This document shows positions 36,781 through 48,282 of a DNA stretch of 64,000 nucleotides, piece by piece (the stretch's first letter is position 1; each line of letters opens with the position of its first letter). The notes beneath the pieces were generated by a model. The model was not told the origin of the DNA, did not search any database, and worked only from the letters and a program-made list of their open reading frames with translations. A program made the translations under genes and the position numbers. The stretch covers positions 1 through 64,000 of the forward strand of contig MU839224.1 of the NCBI GenBank assembly GCA_030685235.1. The letters are read 5' to 3'. Origin of the DNA: Copromyces sp. CBS 386.78 (taxonomy: Eukaryota > Ascomycota > Sordariomycetes > Sordariales > Sordariaceae).

Positions 36781-37900
36781 GGATATTAAGTAAATAAATA
36801 TTTATAATTACCAATTATATATCTTTTTATTCCGTATTATAAATAAAGGCCTTAAATATAGCGTTTATTTCTCTCCTCTATAGAAACTTATTTAATATAT
36901 TTTTCGTCCTTATTATTCTTCGTCTTTATATATTCTATTATTATAAGGGTATTTCCGTTCGTATCTTTAAGGAAGGCGGTAGCTAAAGTAACTTAAGCGT
37001 TCTAATAGTAGGATAGTAAATTCTAATAAGAATTATAATTATTATAAGAAATATAATTAAGGAAGATCTTACTATTCTTATATTTATAAATAATATCCTT
37101 TAACTGCTTAACGTAAAAAAAATAGGTCTATAGTATACGAATAGAAATTAATTAATTATAAAAATTAATAAATATTAAAGTTTCTAATTAAATAAGTTTA
37201 GAATTATCTTCTTAACCGAAATTACCGGCCTTAATAAAATTAATTTCGAAAGTAAAAAATTATTCGGATAAAATTTAATTATCTTTCTAATGGACGGATT
37301 ATAAACGGGTAAGGACGAAGCATTTTTCATTTTCATCGCCGAAAACCTTTTCTAATTAATTAAAGAAATCTTCGGGGTTATATATTCTATTAATTCCTCC
37401 CTAACGCTAAAACACTTCTATTATAAGCATTTTATTAGCGGGGAAAACATTTAATAATACTAATTATCCTAATTCATTGCTAGCAATAGCTCCGGCAATT
37501 CTCTTTTCTTTATAAATAAATTTTAATTAAATTATATAGAGATTAAAGGAAGTAGTAGTACTATCCTATTTTAACCAACGAATATTCTTATATTTAAAAT
37601 TGCGCAACGGAACGGCTTTTTATTCGGTACTAATTAGGGCGTTTAGACTAGCGGTAATTATTATAGGGTATTACATACCTTAAGAGGCGGAACCAATTAT
37701 AGCCTTAATAGCGGCGGAGAATTTATTATTAATAAAAAAAATTATAGCGAAAGTTTTTTTATTAGCGAAAACGCAAAAGCGCTTATTTTCGAAACGTTTA
37801 ACTTCTATAATAATAGTAGCCTACTATTCTATAGTAATAATATTAACAGTTGCGACGAAATCGACGGATAGCCCCTCTACGTTCAATTATACCAGCGGCG
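36781..37900 (-). pseudogene. Gypsy gag with zinc knuckle, RIP-degraded
   Basis: The minus-strand frame shows the standard Gypsy gag order: KAVPLRNFKYKNIRWLK, then YNPEDFFN-stop-LEKVFGDENEK, then LSE-stop-FFTFEINFIKAGNF, then YVKQLKDIIYKYKNS. Finally GLYL-stop-YGIKRYIIGNYKYL fits a knuckle of the form CLRCGxxGHxxxxC with the cysteines changed to Tyr. Gag builds the virus-like particle. Stops are all at expected Gln/Trp codons. The opposite strand also looks deceptively open here. Confidence 0.85.
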
Positions 37901-37944
37901 CCGGTTTATTTTATTCTATTAAGTCTATTATTGATAGAACCTAA

Positions 37945-38155
37945 TATAATAGAAATAATATAATTAATACGGGTATTAGTCGTATAATTTAATTAAAATT
38001 CTATAAAGAGGAGAAAAGTCTATTTAAAAGGGATTTACTGGAGGTACGAAGTTTTAAGGGGGGCTACGCGAATATAGCTACGGAGATAGCTACGGCGTAA
38101 CAACTCTAATCGCGAAGACTAGAGCGCCACAGCTCCGGGCCTTAGCCCCATAACA
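37945..38155 (-). repeat. 5' LTR of the 25.7-38.2 kb Gypsy
   Basis: 211 bp, TATAATAGAA to CCCCATAACA on the plus strand. Its inner end (left) is heavily RIP-mutated and its outer 60 bp are clean (for example CGCGAAGACTAGAGCGCCAC), the reverse of the other copy. Confidence 0.92.
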
Positions 38156-38160
38156 CCGTC

Positions 38161-39149
38161 TTATACTATTAAATCGTTAATTTCTATAAACTATATAATA
38201 CCTTATTAAATCGGTAAACCTTTCTAATACTATTTTCAAATCTTATTAATTATTTAATATAAATAACTTTATTTTTAAATACTAAAGCGTTTAAATATAC
38301 TACGACTATATTAAATTAGCGGCATTCTAAATTTATAATAGCTACGAAAATAATAAAAATCCTCATACTTAATACGTATACAACAATTAAGTAAACTTCA
38401 TATAATATATAATTACCGTATTTAAAATTTCTATATACTACCTATTTTACTCTATTTTTCAATTATTTACTAATTATTATAAACTTCTAATCTAGAACCT
38501 ATTTACCCAATATAACCTTAACTCTATTAAAGAGATCGACGAGATCTTATATATTAAAAGCTATTAATTTATCTACTTACTCTTTTATCGCCGGGTACTA
38601 TAAAGTGTTAACATCGCTTCGTTTAATAGCATCCTTATATAATTTCAATGAATAGGGTACTTAGCCAATTATTACAAATAAAAAATAAAAGTCAATTTCA
38701 ACTAGAGGCTCCGGATCTATATCCTCTATAATAATAAGAATAATAGCCGCGTAATACCTTACTACCTTTATTCCTTTTATTACTAAATTACCGTTTAAAT
38801 CATATATATCCTATTAGTTATTCTTATTCCAAGGTTCGCAGCGAAGTCTTAAGGATCGGGTTAGCGGTAATAGAAGACTAGTAGTTTTATACTTTATTAA
38901 TATTCTACGCCTAAAAAAGAAGTATAATATATCCGGGGCCGTAAATTCGCTATCCCTATCGAAATATATGCCTAGTATCGTATTTATATAATCCCTTATT
39001 TTTACATCCTTATTTATTAGTAATAGGACAGGATCTTCAGCCAGTTAAATAACCTTAAGAAGCTAAAATAATCCGTCTAGCATAGTATTAAGTATCGGGT
39101 AAGTACCCAGAGCATTCAGAATCTTCTAGGTAAGTATTTTAATTATTAT
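38161..39149 (-). pseudogene. Copia integrase-RT linker and N-terminal reverse transcriptase
   Basis: Read leftward: ILNALGTYPILNTMLDGLF, then DAIKRSDVNTL and KE-stop-VDKLIAFNI-stop-DLVDL. This corresponds to the Copia block W..A...E...L..N.TW.LVDLP. It continues with K-stop-VVYRNFKYG (KARWVARGF..GF), LECR-stop-FNIVVVYLNAL (the D-containing R.QFDV..AYLNA block, Asp now Asn), and FENSIRKVYRFNKVLYSL (V.RLNKALYGLKQAP). The frame breaks at the CCGTC duplication of the Gypsy insertion and resumes at 25,717. Confidence 0.85.
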
Positions 39150-39154
39150 ATTAG

Positions 39155-39325
39155 TGTAAGAAGGCAAGGGGAACCCTTCTGGGCAGGTGCTGCGGAGCAG
39201 GCACTCGCGTACTACCGTACGCTCTACGAGTATTTAACCTAGGGCAATCCTCCGCTACTACGTAGTTCTCCCTTATCCTATCATTAATTAATACAATTAC
39301 TTTATCGCACGTTGTTTATCTTATA
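39155..39325 (+). repeat. 5' LTR (171 bp)
   Basis: Starts TGTAAGAAGGCAAGG, ends ATCTTATA (former ATCTTACA). Its outer half is clean and its inner half carries most of the C-to-T and G-to-A changes relative to the 50,228 copy. Confidence 0.93.
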
Positions 39326-40657
39326 TAGTGCCCAATAATAGGATATACTAAACTACCATACTATACCTTTCTTATTTATTTTGGATTCCTTAAAATTATC
39401 CTCCGCTAATCGTAATTCGACGTATAGTTCGACGCGACCCCTATACCTTTTGCTATATATTATTAAACCGATTTAATTACGACGTTTAAATTAATTATAC
39501 CCAATTTAATTACTGTATTAATTATTTATATTAAACCTAATATAGATAATCCGATAGTCCAGGATTTATATTATATATTAAATTTCTTTTATTTTAATCT
39601 AAAGATTAAATAGGTATTATATTTTCTTCAATATAAGCGCGACGCGTTTAACTAAATTATTAAAATACTTCTAAGCCTGGATAATACCGTATTTATTTTA
39701 ATTACTATACGAATAATATATCGAACCTAACGGGCGACGTTAGTATTATACTCCGATAATTAGGTATTAGACTACTATATTTTAAAATAATTATTCGAAA
39801 AGGTTATTAAGAAAGCGACCGTTAATTATATAATAAGACTACCGCTTCTACCGCCCGATCTTCTATTAGATAAAACGCTTCAATAGCGTTATAAGTAAGA
39901 AAATAATATTATCGATAATAATAATATAATTAGAACGGACGGTTGATAAGGCTTACCTATACTAGAATTAATTATATTAATAGTACCCCTCCCGCTAGTT
40001 CATCTTTATAATTAATTATTCCGACCCTAATAAATTTAACCGAATTATAAATAAATTATTTAAAACGGCCCTCGGGTCGAAGATTCGCAAAATAATAACG
40101 TCGGCTATCCCCTATATAGGGAAGGATAATACCCAACCCTTATACTATATTAAAACGTTAATACCCCTACTGAAAGCGGTTATAATAAAGGGTCGCCGGC
40201 TTTTATAAGCTAGAGTATTGTAGTCGAAAACTCGCCCGGTAGCGGAAATAGAAATATCTCGTTTAAATTCGATAACTGATCCTTCTACAATTTAACGTCG
40301 GAACCCTTTTTATTACTAGATATTGAATTGTATATTCCTATAGCGAACGAAAGCGATGAGTAATAATTTATTAGTCCCTAAACCCTAATATATTAAATAT
40401 AAGGTTATTAATACCCGTATAAATTAAAATCTATCTTTAATTATAAAGGAAGCGTTATACCTACTTTCGCCGGCTTAGTAGGAACTTCTTATAATTAAAT
40501 ATAAATATCCTAACCGAATAACGTTTAACCGGAGGTATATATTTATAATTCGGAAACTGTAAAATAGGATGTAGAAAATATATTACTTTACTAATAGGAG
40601 TTGGAAGGGGATACGGAAATAAAAATTCTAGCCGAATATTTAGAAGTAGAAAAGACT
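39326..40657 (+). pseudogene. Gag-like relic, 5' part of the composite element
   Basis: The plus strand reads NYSDPNKFNRIINKLFKTA and IPYIGKDNTQPLYYIKTLI followed by LLKAVIIKGRRLL, with stops at Gln/Trp positions. The position after the 5' LTR suggests the start of a gag protein, but no zinc knuckle or named domain is visible. It is interrupted at 40,658 by the MITE. Confidence 0.45.
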
Positions 40658-40665
40658 ATTATTTA

Positions 40666-41079
40666 GAGAAACGCTATTCGCACCGCAGCAAAACGCTATT
40701 CGCACCGCCGTAAAAAATGAAGATTCTAAGTTACTCCACGGAATCTGGGCTATACTGCTTAATATTAGTATTGGAAGTTTTGTAATTTTTTACTCTATCT
40801 ACCAGTACTTTGGCCAATATATTTAGGCTATCCTACAAAGCTCAAAATACTAGGTGCTCAAAAATGAAAGTTTTAATTTATAAAGTTAAGGACGTATTTT
40901 TAAAGGTACTAAACGACGTTACGTAATGATACCACTTAGCCCATAAAATATAGAAAAATTCAAGAAATTTTATATACTTATTTATATGTTCATAGCTTGA
41001 GACTTGGCGAAGTTTTACTTTGTTTTATTTTGGACGGCGGTGTATGAAGCGTTTAGCAGCGGTGCGAATAGCGTTTCTC
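40666..41079. mobile_element. 414-bp MULE-type miniature element (MITE)
   Basis: Bounded by the 8-bp duplication ATTATTTA (40,658-40,665 and 41,080-41,087). The left end begins GAGAAACGCTATTCGCACCG, with a second ACGCTATTCGCACCG copy 22 bp inside. The right end, inverted, begins GAGAAACGCTATTCGCACCG as well. No coding capacity. Its length equals that of the MITE at 29,084 within one base, but apart from a short shared GGCRAAGTT.TACTT block the interiors differ. It keeps many CpA sites, so RIP is weak here. Confidence 0.9.
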
Positions 41080-41087
41080 ATTATTTA

Positions 41088-43440
41088 AGGGCGACCTCAA
41101 ATAGAAACTAGCGAAGTCTAATATAATAAAGATTAGCGGATTAGTAGTAATTTAATTTAATATAATTAGGGTTAGTAGGTTAAAGTAGAAGATACTTCGA
41201 TAATTAGTATATAAATACTAATATATATTTAAGTATATAGTATAAATTTACGTTATAATTTTCCGAAGTAAGTTTCGGCGGGTTCGGATATTTTAATAAT
41301 TAATACGCCCGCTAAATCCGAAGCCGATTTATTAGAAGGAATAATAGAAATTTTAATAGGACGAATAACCGAATATTTAATTAATTTTAATTTTAAATAG
41401 ATATTTTTAAAAGAAAGATTATCGGTTTTAAATAATGGTAATGCGCTATAACTATTTTTCCTTCCCTAAAGAATATAAAGTAAAGTAGAAAGTATAATAG
41501 AATTATTATACGATAAAGAATCCGAGTAATCTAGCCCCTTCGCTAAATATTATTTTATTATGTAATTTCCGACTTCGCCCGCTAAATAATAGATAGGGTA
41601 AAATTAATTTCGGAATTTTAATAGCCGATAATTCTATAGATTTTGTTAATTAATAGACCGGCTCGCAAAAATTAGAAAGACCGACATGCTAGACCTATAG
41701 TACTTATATAATAAGGTTAGTAAAAAGCGATTAGCGCCCAGTCTAGATTTGGATATTTACAGCCAAAAAAGGGAGATAAATTTAGAAACCCGGAGAGGGA
41801 AAGAGCTAATAATAAAGAAACGAATACTATAGGCCTTACTAAAGCCTATTATCACCCTAGTTCCCCCCGTTAAATTAATCCTTAAATTTCGAATTTTCTA
41901 TTATAACCTTCGAAGTCCTCTTAATACCGTTCAATTATACTTAACCCTAGTTAAAAGCTATTCGATCTTACCTAACGTCTTTAAATTATTATTTAAAAAT
42001 TAACGAATAGAGGAGCTACTAAATATTTTAAACGTCGATAGAAAATTTAAAAAAGTATATTAAATTTATCGAAGGATTCGGATACCCATTAAATTCCGAA
42101 TAATAATGTCGCGTTATCAATTAACCTAAAAATTAATTATAGCAAATTAAAATTTAAGCCCCGGCTTAAACGATCCGGCCGAGGAATATAAAGAACCGGA
42201 AGTCCTTAAACCCTAAAATAATATCGATAGGAAAGAAGAACGTTATATTTAAAGAATTATTAAAATTATTAATATAGTTTAAAACGCGAAAATAAATGTT
42301 CTCGCTTAACGTTTAGTAAATAACTTCAATTTAACGACGTTAAGAGGCTAAAAGATTTCTATAGTAAGATACTTTTAATTAAACGCTAAAGAGAAAAATA
42401 ATAATATAGGCGGCGATTATTTTAATAATAAAAATAAAATATATTATATATTATTATACTTATTTATTAAAATAATAAAAAATAATATTATAAATAATAA
42501 ATTAAAAGAAGATATATTAAGAAGGAACTTATATTACCTTTTTATAAGTAGCGCGAAAATTTAGTATATAAATTAGCTGAGCGCTACTAAATATATATCT
42601 TTAAAGTAAAATCTTAATAATTAGTTCCTTAAAATCGTTATATATTAGAAAATGCTTCGTACCTAAGCCTTAGCTAAATTCGATTTATTAGAATATTCCT
42701 ACGACGATTATTATATAAATAAAGTAGTTTAGAACTTCGTAATAAAAATTATTAAATATTTTAAAGAATTCGGGGAGAAAGATAAAGGAACGTATATAAT
42801 TTATATCTATAATATACTATATTTAAATTTGAAAGATACCGTCTTCGAACTAGTTAATAATATATCTTTAAATAAATAATTAACTTATTTAAACCGCCGT
42901 ATTAAGACTTATCGAATAAAGATTATCGACGACCTAGGAGGTTATAATTAAAATTTTAATAAACGTATATTAAAGGCCTAGTTCGAAGGAAAATTCTTAA
43001 TATTTATAAAGGCTATTAAAATTACTAATTTTATTTGTAAGGAGGAACCCGAGGAAACTATTCAAAATAATGCTATATATTAAGGATAAAATATTAAATA
43101 TTATAATAACTTTTTTAAATAATTAGAGTATTTTAATTCTAAAATATTGCGGAGGTTTATTTAGAGCGTACTATAATTTTGCGTTATTTAATTATTATAG
43201 TAATTTATTTTTTAATTACTATAGTAGCGTATTTTTAAATTATTATAGTAATTCGTTATTAATTTATTATAGCGATTTATTATTAATTTACTGCGGCGGT
43301 TTATTTTCTAACTTTCGCGGCGGTTCGTTTAAAAAGTACTGCGGAAGTTTATACCGTAGTAATTTATTTAACAATACCTTTCGTAAATAAAGAAAGGAAC
43401 GTCGTCCTTATAAATGAATATATTGCCAGTATTTTAAATT
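41088..43440 (+). pseudogene. Gag region of the Gypsy-pol-bearing element
   Basis: Coding-like plus-strand sequence between the MITE and the polymerase. A mutated linker and central region are followed by an in-frame octapeptide repeat array (43,145-43,360) and a basic stretch (FRKQRKERR type). A zinc knuckle may follow near 43.4 kb (YCQYFKFSLLW) but is too altered to be sure. It should correspond to gag because the reverse transcriptase begins about 1.6 kb further on. Confidence 0.5.
43145..43360 (+). repeat. Nine in-frame 24-bp repeats encoding an octapeptide
   Basis: Nine head-to-tail 24-bp units. The least mutated translate as YCGGLFRA, YCGGLFSN and YCGSLYRS. The others (YYSNLFFN, YYSSVFLN, YYSDLLLI) differ from these by G-to-A steps such as TGC to TAT and GGT to AAT. 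The frame and the 24-bp period are kept throughout. The original was a Tyr-Cys-Gly-Gly-rich repeat at the C-terminal side of gag, where Gly-rich or zinc-knuckle RNA-binding tails are common. Confidence 0.9.
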
Positions 43441-44899
43441 TAGTCTACTTTGGAACGGGGTATATTTAATCGTCGATAAATAATAGATTTGTAAGCCTAT
43501 AAACGAAGCTAATTTAGAAGGAGAATATTTCTTATAGGATAATTATAATAAAGTTAATATATATTATAATTTAGGTAATAAAGAGGTTTATTTAGCCGAA
43601 GAAATATATATAAATATTAATAGTGAGAATAAATTTAATTTAATTTATATAAATATTTTAAATAATATTTTATATTGGATATACGTTAAATATAACGAAT
43701 GCTTTACAGTTCGAATAGAAATATTTATATACGTTTTTATAAATTCTTATATAGAATTAAAGCCCCTTAGATTTGGATTATACTAGAAAAAGGTTAATTC
43801 CTTTATCCCTATTTAGAGAAGCGAAATTCGGTTAGCTAATAATCTTCAACTATTTATCGGGTATATAATAATTATTATAGAGAACGAATAAATTACGGAA
43901 GTATTCTATACAGTAGAATAATTAGATACCGGCCTTATAGCGCCTTCCTAGGGCCCCTTATATTATAATTACTTCTATATATAAGTTCGCTTCTAATTAA
44001 ATAGACTAGAATATTTAATTTATATTAATACCGAATATTCTAATATCTTCGCGGACGAATAATAAATAAAGCAAAGCTTTAACATTATATATAATAATTC
44101 GGCAATTAAATTATTCGATATTATAAGTAACTACGTAGTATTAATACAATATATTATATTTGACTTATTTATCGAGGGTTAAATAAATAGTAAGACAATT
44201 TATTAAATATTTATATTAATTATATAGGTTATAAAGGGATTGGTAACGTATTTATTATTAGGTACGGAATAAATTTAATTAAATAAAGTGATTATTAATT
44301 TTACCGCCGAGACAATATATATACCGATATATAGAAATTTAATAATTAGGATTAATTATAATACGAAATTAGTTCGTCGGAAGGTGGCTGCGACGTATAA
44401 TATAATTATTCCGCCGTATAGGTAATAATTAATCTTAGTAGAATATATATACGTAGTGGAGACTTTATTAATAGGAATATTTAAAGAATATATATTCGAA
44501 GTTAAATACCTAAACGTATTAAATTATTTATTCGATATTAAAACGCTAAAATTAGTAACCGTTAAAAATATTTCAGATAAACCATTACGAATTTATTATA
44601 ATTAATAACTAAGAATAATAAAGGATATTAAGACTAAAGAGTATTATATTATATCCTTTAATTAAGCGAAAGTATTATTTATAGCGGTAGGCGTTAAGGT
44701 TAGAAAAGAGTTCGCGTTTACAATAGATTTAAAGGATATTACGCTAATTCTAGAATTAAAATTATACGTAAAGGAGGAAATAGAAATAAATATATTAAAT
44801 TATAAGCTAATATAAGAAAATACATTAAAAATCTTCCGGGATTTATAAAAGCGAAGCTTATTATTAAGAATTTTAAAAGATAACGAAATTCCGGAAATT

Positions 44900-46560
44900 A
44901 AATTTATTTACGGTATAAAAATTTATAATACCGATTTAAAATATATTTAGCGAATTAAAGCTCTATTAGATAAATACAATATATATAGCGGTAGAAGTAT
45001 AGTAAAAATAATTGAAGAAGATATATTTTGCGTAAATTTCGTCGAAAATTAATATTAATAAAAAATCTTATTTAAACATTACTAATTAGGAATAAAAGAA
45101 CGAGAGATATTCGATAATACTTTAAATTAAATATACGAAGATGGAAAATTAGAATAGATAATTAAAGTAATGCCGTTCGAATATTTATATTTCGTTATAT
45201 AGCATATAATAGCTAGTATTTAAAAAACGCGAATCGTTATCGACTTATAATTATTCAATCGAATTATAATCGGGGATTCATATCCTTTATTAACCTAAAA
45301 CTCCGTAATTATTAGGATAAAAAGAAAGAAATTCGCTAACTATTTTAATAGGTCGGCCTTTTTTTATTAAATAGGAGTCTATCCGCCGTATAGAAATAGG
45401 ATAATATTTATTAATTAAAGAAGAATAAAAAGATTTAATATAGTACTTATAAAGTATAAGAATTTATTACTATACGTTTAACGCTTTATCAATAGAACGC
45501 TATATCCCTATAGAATATTCGCGGCGGAATATATTAATAATATAGTAATATTTAACGATACTACGGAGGATTATTTCAAATACTTCAAAATTATTTTAAA
45601 ATTATTTAGCGAGATTAATTTAAATATCGTAGTAAAAAAATCTTAAATAATATACTTATCCGTAAGGCTTTTAAGCTATTATATAAATAGATTAGGAATA
45701 ACTATAATAATTAATTGTATAGCCGTTATACAAAATATTTAATAATTAACTAATTTAATATCTCTAGAATATTATATAAGTATAACTAATTTTTTAAAAC
45801 GATTTATCCTGTAGTTCGTATAGAAAATCGGTCTATTAGAAGAATATAAGGCGAAACTTATTAAAATAAGTAAAAAAGAAAGGAAAATACTTGAAAAGAA
45901 GTCCTTAGTAGTAAAAAAAGTATTTATAAGCGTATTAAAGTTCGAACCGACGGATTTTGAAAAAGAAATATTTATAATCCTATAAAATCAATTAATAAAA
46001 AAAACGATTGTATTTTATTATTATCCTAGCCGAATAATATTTTTTAAAATAAATATATTAAAGCGATAGGGTTTTAGTATTATAGTATTTTATATTAAAG
46101 GAAATATTTAGGACGGGAAGAATATACTTATTTATAAAATCTAATTAATCCTATTCTATAGTAAACGGTTATCGGCCGCGGAAAAGAATTATTAGCTAAT
46201 AGAATTGGAAATTATATATTTCGTCTAAATATGTTGTACGCTATAGTAATTAATATAATTATATATTAAACCGATTATTATTTTAACAGATTATTATATA
46301 TTAGTAAGTATAGTTAGGCAAATTATTTTAGATACAATAGATTTTACGAAATTAAATTCGCGGCTAATTGTAGCTTTAATATATTTTTCTTAATTTAATT
46401 TCGACGTACGCTATATCCCGGGTAAAATTAATATTATATTAAACGCCCTTTCTAAATTATTTAATATAGAAGCGGAACCCTAATTAGAAGTAAGTGAATT
46501 AGACGATATTTAGAAAGATACGGCGTATATAATCTATATCTATATAAATAATAAAATAAA
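44900..46560 (+). pseudogene. Gypsy reverse transcriptase and RNase H, RIP-inactivated
   Basis: The plus strand reads RIVIDL-stop-LFNRIIIGDSYPLLT (usual RVVIDLRALNR...DSYPLP), then FNRSAFFY-stop-IGVYPPYRNR, then IKYKNLLLYV-stop-RFINRTLYPYR, and finally YINNIVIFND for YVDDIVIFS (45,519-45,550). This is the fungal Gypsy type with a FDASAFFYQWRVHP-like palm block. RNase H sequence follows with an ITDYY-like strand (near 46.3 kb) and FDVRYIPG. Both YxDD aspartates are changed to Asn. Confidence 0.88.
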
Positions 46561-46599
46561 AGTGAAATTTATTGAGGGCTATATTTAAAATAAATATTA

Positions 46600-47700
46600 T
46601 AGTACTATAATACGAAAGTTAAAGGAATACGATAAGCGAAGTTTTAAATTAGATTTAAATACGGATAAACGCTTCCTATTTCGGCTTAGTAATAATGGAT
46701 TATTATACTATTATTTAGTAAAGGGAATAATTAAATGTTATATTCTAGCTAATTGCCTTTAAACCGTTTTGGAATTAATTTACGATAGGCGTTACTATTT
46801 TAGCCCGGTAAAAATAATACGGGAATTAGAGGGCTTTAATTTCCTAAAAATAACGAAGGTACTTCGCCGATACGTAGAATACTATCTATAGTATATTAAG
46901 TTTAAGATAGACCGTAAAGCGGCTCTAAGATAGTTAAAACCTATTAAACTACAATTAATCCCCTATTATATAATTTATATAGACTTTATTGTTAGTTTAT
47001 TAAAGTAGCCTAATTAATTAATAGTTTAGGGAGGAGATAATTATAATGCTTTTATAATTATTATTTATAATTTTAATAAAAAGACGATATTAATACTAAG
47101 CCGAACCGATTAGATAATAGAATAATAAGTAGAAAGATTAGTAATTATATTATTATTATATAATTGGGGATTATTCTATATATCTATTTCGGATGGAAAT
47201 TCTAAGTTTTTATCTGTTATATAGAAAATAGTATTCTAAAAGTTTAATATAGGATTATCCTATATAACGGCGTAGAATTTAAAAGCGAACGGATAAGTTG
47301 AACGCCGAAACTAAGAGGTAAAAATCGTCCTACGCTATTATATAGTAGAAAATCTGGATATACCTTAGCTGGACGTATTATTAACCTTATAATATAATTT
47401 AAATAATAGTTTATCGATACTATTTAAGCGAACTCCCAACGAGATTATATTAGGATTTAAACTTAATACAGCCTTAGATTTGTTGTAATTTAGAGACTAT
47501 TCCGATAATAACCTTTAAATTATCCGAAAATTATACTATTGCAAAGCTATAGAATTAATTAATTAAGCGGCTACGAAATATAAGTTAATATTCGATAAAA
47601 GATATAGGCCGTTATATTTTAATATCGGAAATAAAATTATATTATAATTATATAAGGGATATTATATTTTAAGAATAAAGTCCTATAAATATATTAATTA
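46600..47700 (+). pseudogene. Gypsy integrase, RIP-inactivated
   Basis: The sequence IIYIDFIVSLLK holds the first catalytic Asp strand, followed by NAFIIIIYNFNKKTILILSR. The next block, LYNWGLFYISISDGNSKFLS, corresponds to WGLP..I.SDR..KF.S with the second Asp. Then come a mutated YITA-stop-NLKANG-stop-VERRN for YHPQTDGQSERTN with the Glu, and YNLNNSLSILFKRTPNEIILGF. This is the full DDE core of a Ty3-class integrase. Confidence 0.85.
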
Positions 47701-47929
47701 ACGAATAAACCCTTTTAAAATAAAGCGAAAAATAGGTAATTTAGCCTATAAACTAGATTTACTAGCGTCCTAAAGAATTTACCTAATAATTTCAATTAGT
47801 TATTTCCGGGAATATTTAAGTGGGAAGGACCTTTTTCGCTGTATAAAAGAATCCGTTGAACGGATTATAATTAAAAGGGATATAAACGATTAGTAGTTAT
47901 ATGAAATTAAGAAGATTATAAATAAGAGA

Positions 47930-48150
47930 ACGATATAGTACGGTGGGAAGCCGCTAATTAAATATTAAGTAAAGTATAAAAGTTACGGCATTAAAGAAAA
48001 CTAATAGTATCCTCGGGGCGGTCCATATTATAATTTATTAATGGAAAATACGTAAAATTTAATTAAGGATTATAAAACAAAGTATTTTATTAAATTAGAA
48101 GAATTTATATAGAAGGGTATAAAATTAAAAGATCCCCCAGAAGAGGGTAA
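47930..48150 (+). pseudogene. Chromodomain-like C-terminus of integrase
   Basis: The segment reads VKYKSYGIKEN-stop-stop-YPRGG, then YYNLLMENT-stop-NLIKDY. This parallels the chromodomain core VKW.GYGPE...WYP...L.NA.ELI.DY, with aromatic residues lost. It ends the pol region. Confidence 0.6.
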
Positions 48151-48282
48151 GCTGGTAAACGTCGTACTAAAATCGAATATTATAATTACTATTCTATTTC
48201 GACCCAAATACCGAAAAACCCTAGTAGAAATAGTAAACGCCGTAATATTTATTAACGAAGGTAAATATAATTCATCGATCGA

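Larger units (their letters stand above)
25723..38155 (-). mobile_element. Ty3/Gypsy chromovirus with MULE and MITE insertions
   Basis: The element has 211-bp LTRs (25,723-25,933 and 37,945-38,155) and a perfect target duplication CCGTC at 25,718-25,722 and 38,156-38,160. Read leftward it contains gag with a zinc knuckle (36.8-37.9 kb), reverse transcriptase (35.9 to 30.8 kb, interrupted), RNase H, integrase (30.2-29.5 kb, interrupted), chromodomain (28.5-28.26 kb) and a polypurine tract beside the 3' LTR. A 4.2-kb MULE and a 413-bp miniature element cut pol. Another terminal-inverted-repeat insertion sits in the 3' region. It lies inside the Copia reverse transcriptase. Removing the insertions leaves about 6.8 kb. 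Confidence 0.9.

Noticed and set aside
29505..37920. A very long open-looking plus-strand reading (including a GK-containing segment near 37.3 kb) suggesting a giant unknown protein
   Set aside because: The minus strand of the same region gives unmistakable Gypsy gag, reverse transcriptase, RNase H, integrase and chromodomain motifs, and LTR and polypurine positions fix a leftward orientation. The plus-strand frame is antisense.
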